From Candidatus Muiribacterium halophilum (GTDB lineage Bacteria > Muiribacteriota > Muiribacteriia > Muiribacteriales > Muiribacteriaceae), in assembly GCA_023228995.1 (NCBI GenBank), contig JALOAD010000064.1:1-17432 (forward strand): a DNA stretch of 17,432 nt, written 5' to 3'. This document shows positions 14,555-17,432 of this stretch, piece after piece. The translations under genes were made by a program, and so were the position numbers. The notes below the pieces were generated by a model, which did not search any database, had not been told where the DNA came from, and worked only from the letters and a program-made list of their open reading frames with translations. Position 1 is the first letter of the stretch. Each line of letters begins with the position of its first letter.

Positions 14555-15165
14555 TTTATTTTCCTTGCAGGATTACCAACATAAGTACCTGGCTCTGTTA
14601 TATTGTTTATAACTATTGCACCTGCTCCTATTATTACATTATCACAAATTGAAATTTTATCTATTATTACAGCTCCTACACCAATAAAACATCTATTTCC
14701 AATAGTTACTCTTCCACAAATTTTTGCACCTACTGAGATATGATTGTGGCTTCCTATTTTTACTTCATGCTCTAAAATTGCTGATGTATTTATAATATTA
14801 TTTTCAACTATCTCAACATGGGAATTTATATATGAGTTAGCTAATATTTGATTTGATTTTCCTATTTTGATATCTTTCTCAAGATAAGCTTTTTCATGAA
14901 TTAGATTATCTTGGATAACTCTGTTTACAAATAATTCAAAATATTTTTCTCTCTTTTTATTATCACCAATAGAAATAAAAACAGCATCATCCTTGGTAAT
15001 ATCAGAAACTCTTCCAATTAGTTTAATATCACTTATATATTCATCAATATTGCTATTAAAAGTATCATCGTATATTTTTAGAATTCCATATGGATAATAT
15101 TGTTTTATTAAATTTATTGAGGACCTCGTATGTCCACCTGCACCTACAATGGCTATATTTTTCAT
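14551..15165 (-). CDS. neuD: NeuD/PglD-like sugar O/N-acetyltransferase
   Basis: The 204 residues begin with a PglD_N Rossmann-like domain, IAIVGAGGHTRSSINLI (4-20), that binds the nucleotide sugar. From about 95 a left-handed beta-helix of hexapeptide repeats follows (IGKSNQI, ILEHEVKIGSHNHISVGAKI, VTIGNRCFIGVGAVI, VIIGAGAIV), ending in PGTYVGNPARKIK. His133 in LEHEVKIG is the expected catalytic base. Relatives acetylate UDP-4-amino sugars (PglD), the legionaminic precursor (LegH) or sialic acid (NeuD). The TATGA overlap with the synthase gene upstream and the barrel gene downstream places it in the nonulosonic-acid pathway. O- versus N-acetylation cannot be decided from sequence. Confidence 0.82.
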   Translation of the reverse strand: MKNIAIVGAGGHTRSSINLIKQYYPYGILKIYDDTFNSNIDEYISDIKLIGRVSDITKDDAVFISIGDNKKREKYFELFVNRVIQDNLIHEKAYLEKDIKIGKSNQILANSYINSHVEIVENNIINTSAILEHEVKIGSHNHISVGAKICGRVTIGNRCFIGVGAVIIDKISICDNVIIGAGAIVINNITEPGTYVGNPARKIK

Positions 15166-16208
15166 AAAGTTATAATTTCATCTTTTTTATAATTTTTAGT
15201 CGCTTTTGTACCAATTAAATCTTTATAATAAATTGGAGAGATCCCTTCTCCTCCTGTCCTTTTACCAATAATATTCTCTTCAGTAAAGATTTCACCTACT
15301 TTTATCTCACAGTTTGCCACTAGACATTTTTGTAAAGATGCTCGTGTTTTAGTTTCACTAAGATTTGGTTTTTTTATACTACTTCCCATAAAGCTATCTA
15401 CTTTTCGCACCAACTGAAAAAACTCTTTTAACTCTTCTGGAGAAAGAGATGCTTTGTGATCAGGACCTTCTTGTGATTTATCAAGTGTAAAGTGCTTTTC
15501 AACTACTTTTGCACCCATAGGTATAGCAAATGCAGCAGCTCCAACTCCAGCAGTATGGTCACTATATCCAACAAGTACATCAAAATGCTTTTTAAAAGTG
15601 TTTATCGCAGCTAAATTTGCTTCATCATCTCTTATAGGATAGTTTGCAGTACATTGAAGTAAAACTACATCTTTGTTAAACTCATATATAGTCTCCAATG
15701 CCATTTGAACTTCTGATAAGTATGTCATTCCAGTTGATAAAAATATAGGTTTGCCTTTTTGAGCAACTTTTTTTAGAAATGGTAAATTTGTAGTATCTGT
15801 CGATGCTATTTTATAAGCAGGTAAATCAAGTTCATCTATTTCATCAAGACTTACCTCATCAAAAGGGGTAGTAAGAAATATAATACTTTTTTCTTCACAA
15901 TACTTTTTAAGCTCTAAGTTTTGTTCTCGTGTGACTTCTAGTTTTTTAAGCATATCCATCTGTAATTCTGTAGCTTTTGTCGTTCTTTTCTGATAAGGAG
16001 CTTTTTGTACACTATCAAGGATAAGACAATCTGTTCTAAACGTCTGAAATTTAACAGCATCAGCGCCTGCTTCACTTGCTAAATCTATGAGCTTTTTAGC
16101 GATGCTCATGTCTCCACCGTGATTTACTCCAGCTTCTGCTATTATGAAAGTTGGTGAATTTGGAGATATTTCTTTATTTTTTATACTTAGTATTTTATTA
16201 AAGTTCAT
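15162..16208 (-). CDS. neuB: N-acetylneuraminate/legionaminate synthase (NeuB/LegI family)
   Basis: The enzyme condenses phosphoenolpyruvate with an N-acylated mannosamine-type sugar to a nine-carbon acid. The 348 residues show FIIAEAGVNHGGDMSIAKKL (21-40), ADAVKFQTF (49-57), IFLSTGM (155-161), LLQCTANYP (183-191), GYSDHTAG (214-221) and VVEKHFTLDKSQEGPDHKAS (235-254). His218 and His239 match the Mn ligands known for Neisseria NeuB. A SAF (antifreeze-like) domain from about 285 contains KRTGGEG with Arg317, the residue type that contacts the N-acetyl group. The PseI pattern is absent, so it belongs to the NeuB/LegI branch; which of the two cannot be settled. AGAGG lies 6 nt before the ATG. 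This gene appears to head the module, after a 117-nt gap. Confidence 0.9.
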   Translation of the reverse strand: MNFNKILSIKNKEISPNSPTFIIAEAGVNHGGDMSIAKKLIDLASEAGADAVKFQTFRTDCLILDSVQKAPYQKRTTKATELQMDMLKKLEVTREQNLELKKYCEEKSIIFLTTPFDEVSLDEIDELDLPAYKIASTDTTNLPFLKKVAQKGKPIFLSTGMTYLSEVQMALETIYEFNKDVVLLQCTANYPIRDDEANLAAINTFKKHFDVLVGYSDHTAGVGAAAFAIPMGAKVVEKHFTLDKSQEGPDHKASLSPEELKEFFQLVRKVDSFMGSSIKKPNLSETKTRASLQKCLVANCEIKVGEIFTEENIIGKRTGGEGISPIYYKDLIGTKATKNYKKDEIITL

Positions 16209-16325
16209 ATTAATCCTCTATTATCATATATAGGTACAATACATATTCTTGAAGCTATTCTTATTTATAAGCATTTTATTATTTCTTTTTCTAAATATTT
16301 TAATAAAAAATTTAGAAAGCTTATA
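16209..16325 (-). promoter_or_regulatory. Intergenic region before neuB: possible promoter, one AT-rich hairpin
   Basis: This is the longest clearly non-coding gap apart from the methyltransferase remnant, so it is the most likely place for a promoter of the neuB-to-manC run. A GATAAT box lies a few bases before AGAGG (16215-16219), but I see no convincing -35 element at the right distance. A 9-bp inverted repeat (arms 16288-16296 and 16310-16318) could form a hairpin after the stop of the upstream gene; it lacks G-C content and a U-tract, so it is a poor terminator. Read-through from the upstream gene is equally possible. Confidence 0.3.
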
Positions 16326-17420
16326 TTAAGATAACTTTTTTACTAATTTATGCTTTTCATAAAAGATTTTCTTGAGAGATTTATTTTTAAGAATAAAATC
16401 TATAACTTGAAAATGGAAAAAATCAAACAGATTTAATGTAGAAAAATCTATAAATTGTTCTTGCCCGAGTTCTTTAAAAATGCTATAAATCGACACTTTT
16501 ACAATATTGAAATTCATTATTTCAACTTCTTCTTTTGAATATCCAAAAAGCTTATAATTTTCAATAATTACATGATTGGTATTATCATATGTATCGATAT
16601 TCACAAATTTTCTTTTTATATCAAATGCTGTTGTATAAATAGCTTCTGATGTATAAACAAGTTTAAGAAAAACTTCAAGATACTTTCCTGTTAACATATG
16701 ATTGGATATAAAAATTTCGACTTTTTGAAAAATATCTTTAACATTTCGTATAGTAATGAATTTAATATTATCCAAGCCTAAAAATTCTCTTTTTACATTC
16801 TCATCAAAACAAAATCCTTTAAACTCAACCTCTGGAAATCTAACCATCAACCCTTTTATATACCCCATAAACTCCACATCTTCCAAATTCTCTTCAGTCG
16901 CCAAAAACCCAATAGCATTTGGATAATACATATCTTTGATTTTTTCAGCATCTACATGCCCCAAACTATCCATAAATCTTAATTCACTAAACTTCTTATC
17001 CTGCATACTTATAGTCTTTACAGAACCATCCATAAGCAGTTTGTTACTTTTACTCTCTTTAAACTCAAGTAGATGCGACTCTTGTAAATATTTATCTTCA
17101 AGTATAAACTCAAATCCATTACCATCAACATCAAAAGTGTCTTTTACTTTTTTAAGCTTTTTATCGGCTTTTAAAGTCTCGATGCGACTGCCATCTATGT
17201 AAACATCAATATCATAAACATCATTACTATCAGATTTTTTATAGTAACCTATAAAAGTTATACCATACTCACTCTCTACCACTCCGTACTCTTGGTCGTC
17301 TTTATTTGTGAACTCTACTGTCTCTAGTCTTAGAGGTGTGGTGTTGTCAAAGTATGCGCCATCGCTTAGATTGTAAACATGTTGATCTTGAGACTTGTAC
17401 TTTCTAGTTTGCAGATTCAT
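16326..17420 (-). CDS. Unrecognised protein of the glycan locus, beta-rich N-terminal part, start uncertain
   Basis: I do not recognise a named family. The 364 residues appear to fall into a beta-rich part (about 45-140: ITFIGYYKKSD, YDIDVYIDGSRIETLKAD, GNGFEFILEDKYLQESHLLEF), which resembles small beta-sandwich modules I associate loosely with large polysaccharide proteins, and an alpha/beta part from about 165 (NAIGFLATEENLEDVEFMGY, FPEVEFKGFCFDE, IKFITIRNVKDIFQKVEIFISNHM). The latter reads like one Rossmann half of a GT-B fold, without a clear donor-binding motif. There is no signal peptide or membrane segment. The ATG at 17420 has no ribosome binding site, and the frame stays open to the window edge, so the true start may lie outside. 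It is co-oriented with the operon, which suggests a role in glycan assembly. Confidence 0.5.
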   Translation of the reverse strand: MNLQTRKYKSQDQHVYNLSDGAYFDNTTPLRLETVEFTNKDDQEYGVVESEYGITFIGYYKKSDSNDVYDIDVYIDGSRIETLKADKKLKKVKDTFDVDGNGFEFILEDKYLQESHLLEFKESKSNKLLMDGSVKTISMQDKKFSELRFMDSLGHVDAEKIKDMYYPNAIGFLATEENLEDVEFMGYIKGLMVRFPEVEFKGFCFDENVKREFLGLDNIKFITIRNVKDIFQKVEIFISNHMLTGKYLEVFLKLVYTSEAIYTTAFDIKRKFVNIDTYDNTNHVIIENYKLFGYSKEEVEIMNFNIVKVSIYSIFKELGQEQFIDFSTLNLFDFFHFQVIDFILKNKSLKKIFYEKHKLVKKLS

Positions 17421-17432
17421 CAGTGTTATAGA

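Noticed and set aside
16288-16318. Hairpin as a Rho-independent terminator
   Set aside because: The stem is A/T only with a 13-nt loop and no U-tract follows in the operon direction.
16936-17202. Plus-strand open frame of 88 codons, Ser/Leu-rich and signal-like
   Set aside because: Antisense of a lysine/glutamate-rich coding region, which produces such sequence artificially.

Overview
This AT-rich window is a nearly gap-free glycan-biosynthesis locus. Every real gene except one lies on the minus strand, so the operon reads from about 17420 down to 1. The low GC content and the family mix suggest a Campylobacterota bacterium (Arcobacter/Sulfurimonas-like): a NeuB/LegI-type synthase, a CBS pair of the kind known from PtmE, several DegT-type aminotransferases and many sugar methyltransferases. 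That placement is inference, because no rRNA or housekeeping marker is present.

Layout in transcription order. (1) 17420-16326: an unrecognised protein, possibly cut at its N-terminus by the window edge. (2) 16208-11396: a nonulosonic-acid (sialic/legionaminic-like) module. It holds a NeuB/LegI synthase, a NeuD/PglD-like acetyltransferase, a xylose-isomerase-like TIM-barrel protein, a CBS-aminotransferase fusion, the remnant of a zinc-finger-type methyltransferase, and a CMP-sugar synthetase. The first four are joined by 4-nt ATGA overlaps. (3) 11394-5176: an LIC12162-like transferase, a TylF-type methyltransferase, a methyltransferase plus kinase-like pair, a radical SAM protein with an N-terminal SPASM-like cysteine region, and a WbsX/GH99-like protein. 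(4) 5150-2151: a cupin, a perosamine-synthase-type aminotransferase, a DesVI-like methyltransferase and an FkbM methyltransferase, tightly coupled. (5) 2145-640: a GT-B glycosyltransferase with an extra C-terminal Rossmann domain. (6) 638-1: a manC-type mannose-1-phosphate guanylyltransferase destroyed after about 171 codons by an IS3-family element, whose transposase C-terminus and right inverted repeat fill positions 1-126.

Together the genes look able to make and activate a nonulosonic acid, make one or two 4-amino-4,6-dideoxy-type sugars, methylate them, and assemble a surface glycan (LPS O-chain, capsule or flagellin glycan). No 4,6-dehydratase, no hydrolysing 2-epimerase (NeuC/LegG), no flippase and no polymerase is in the window, so the pathway must be completed elsewhere.

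The points most worth a second look are the IS-broken manC with two degenerate 7-bp repeat arrays, the CBS-aminotransferase fusion, the methyltransferase fossil before the CMP-sugar synthetase (which also creates a false N-terminal extension), and the split methyltransferase/kinase-like pair beside the radical SAM-WbsX pair. No CRISPR array, tRNA or rRNA was seen. No gene-free stretch exceeds 300 bases; the largest are 12113-12296 and 16209-16325.
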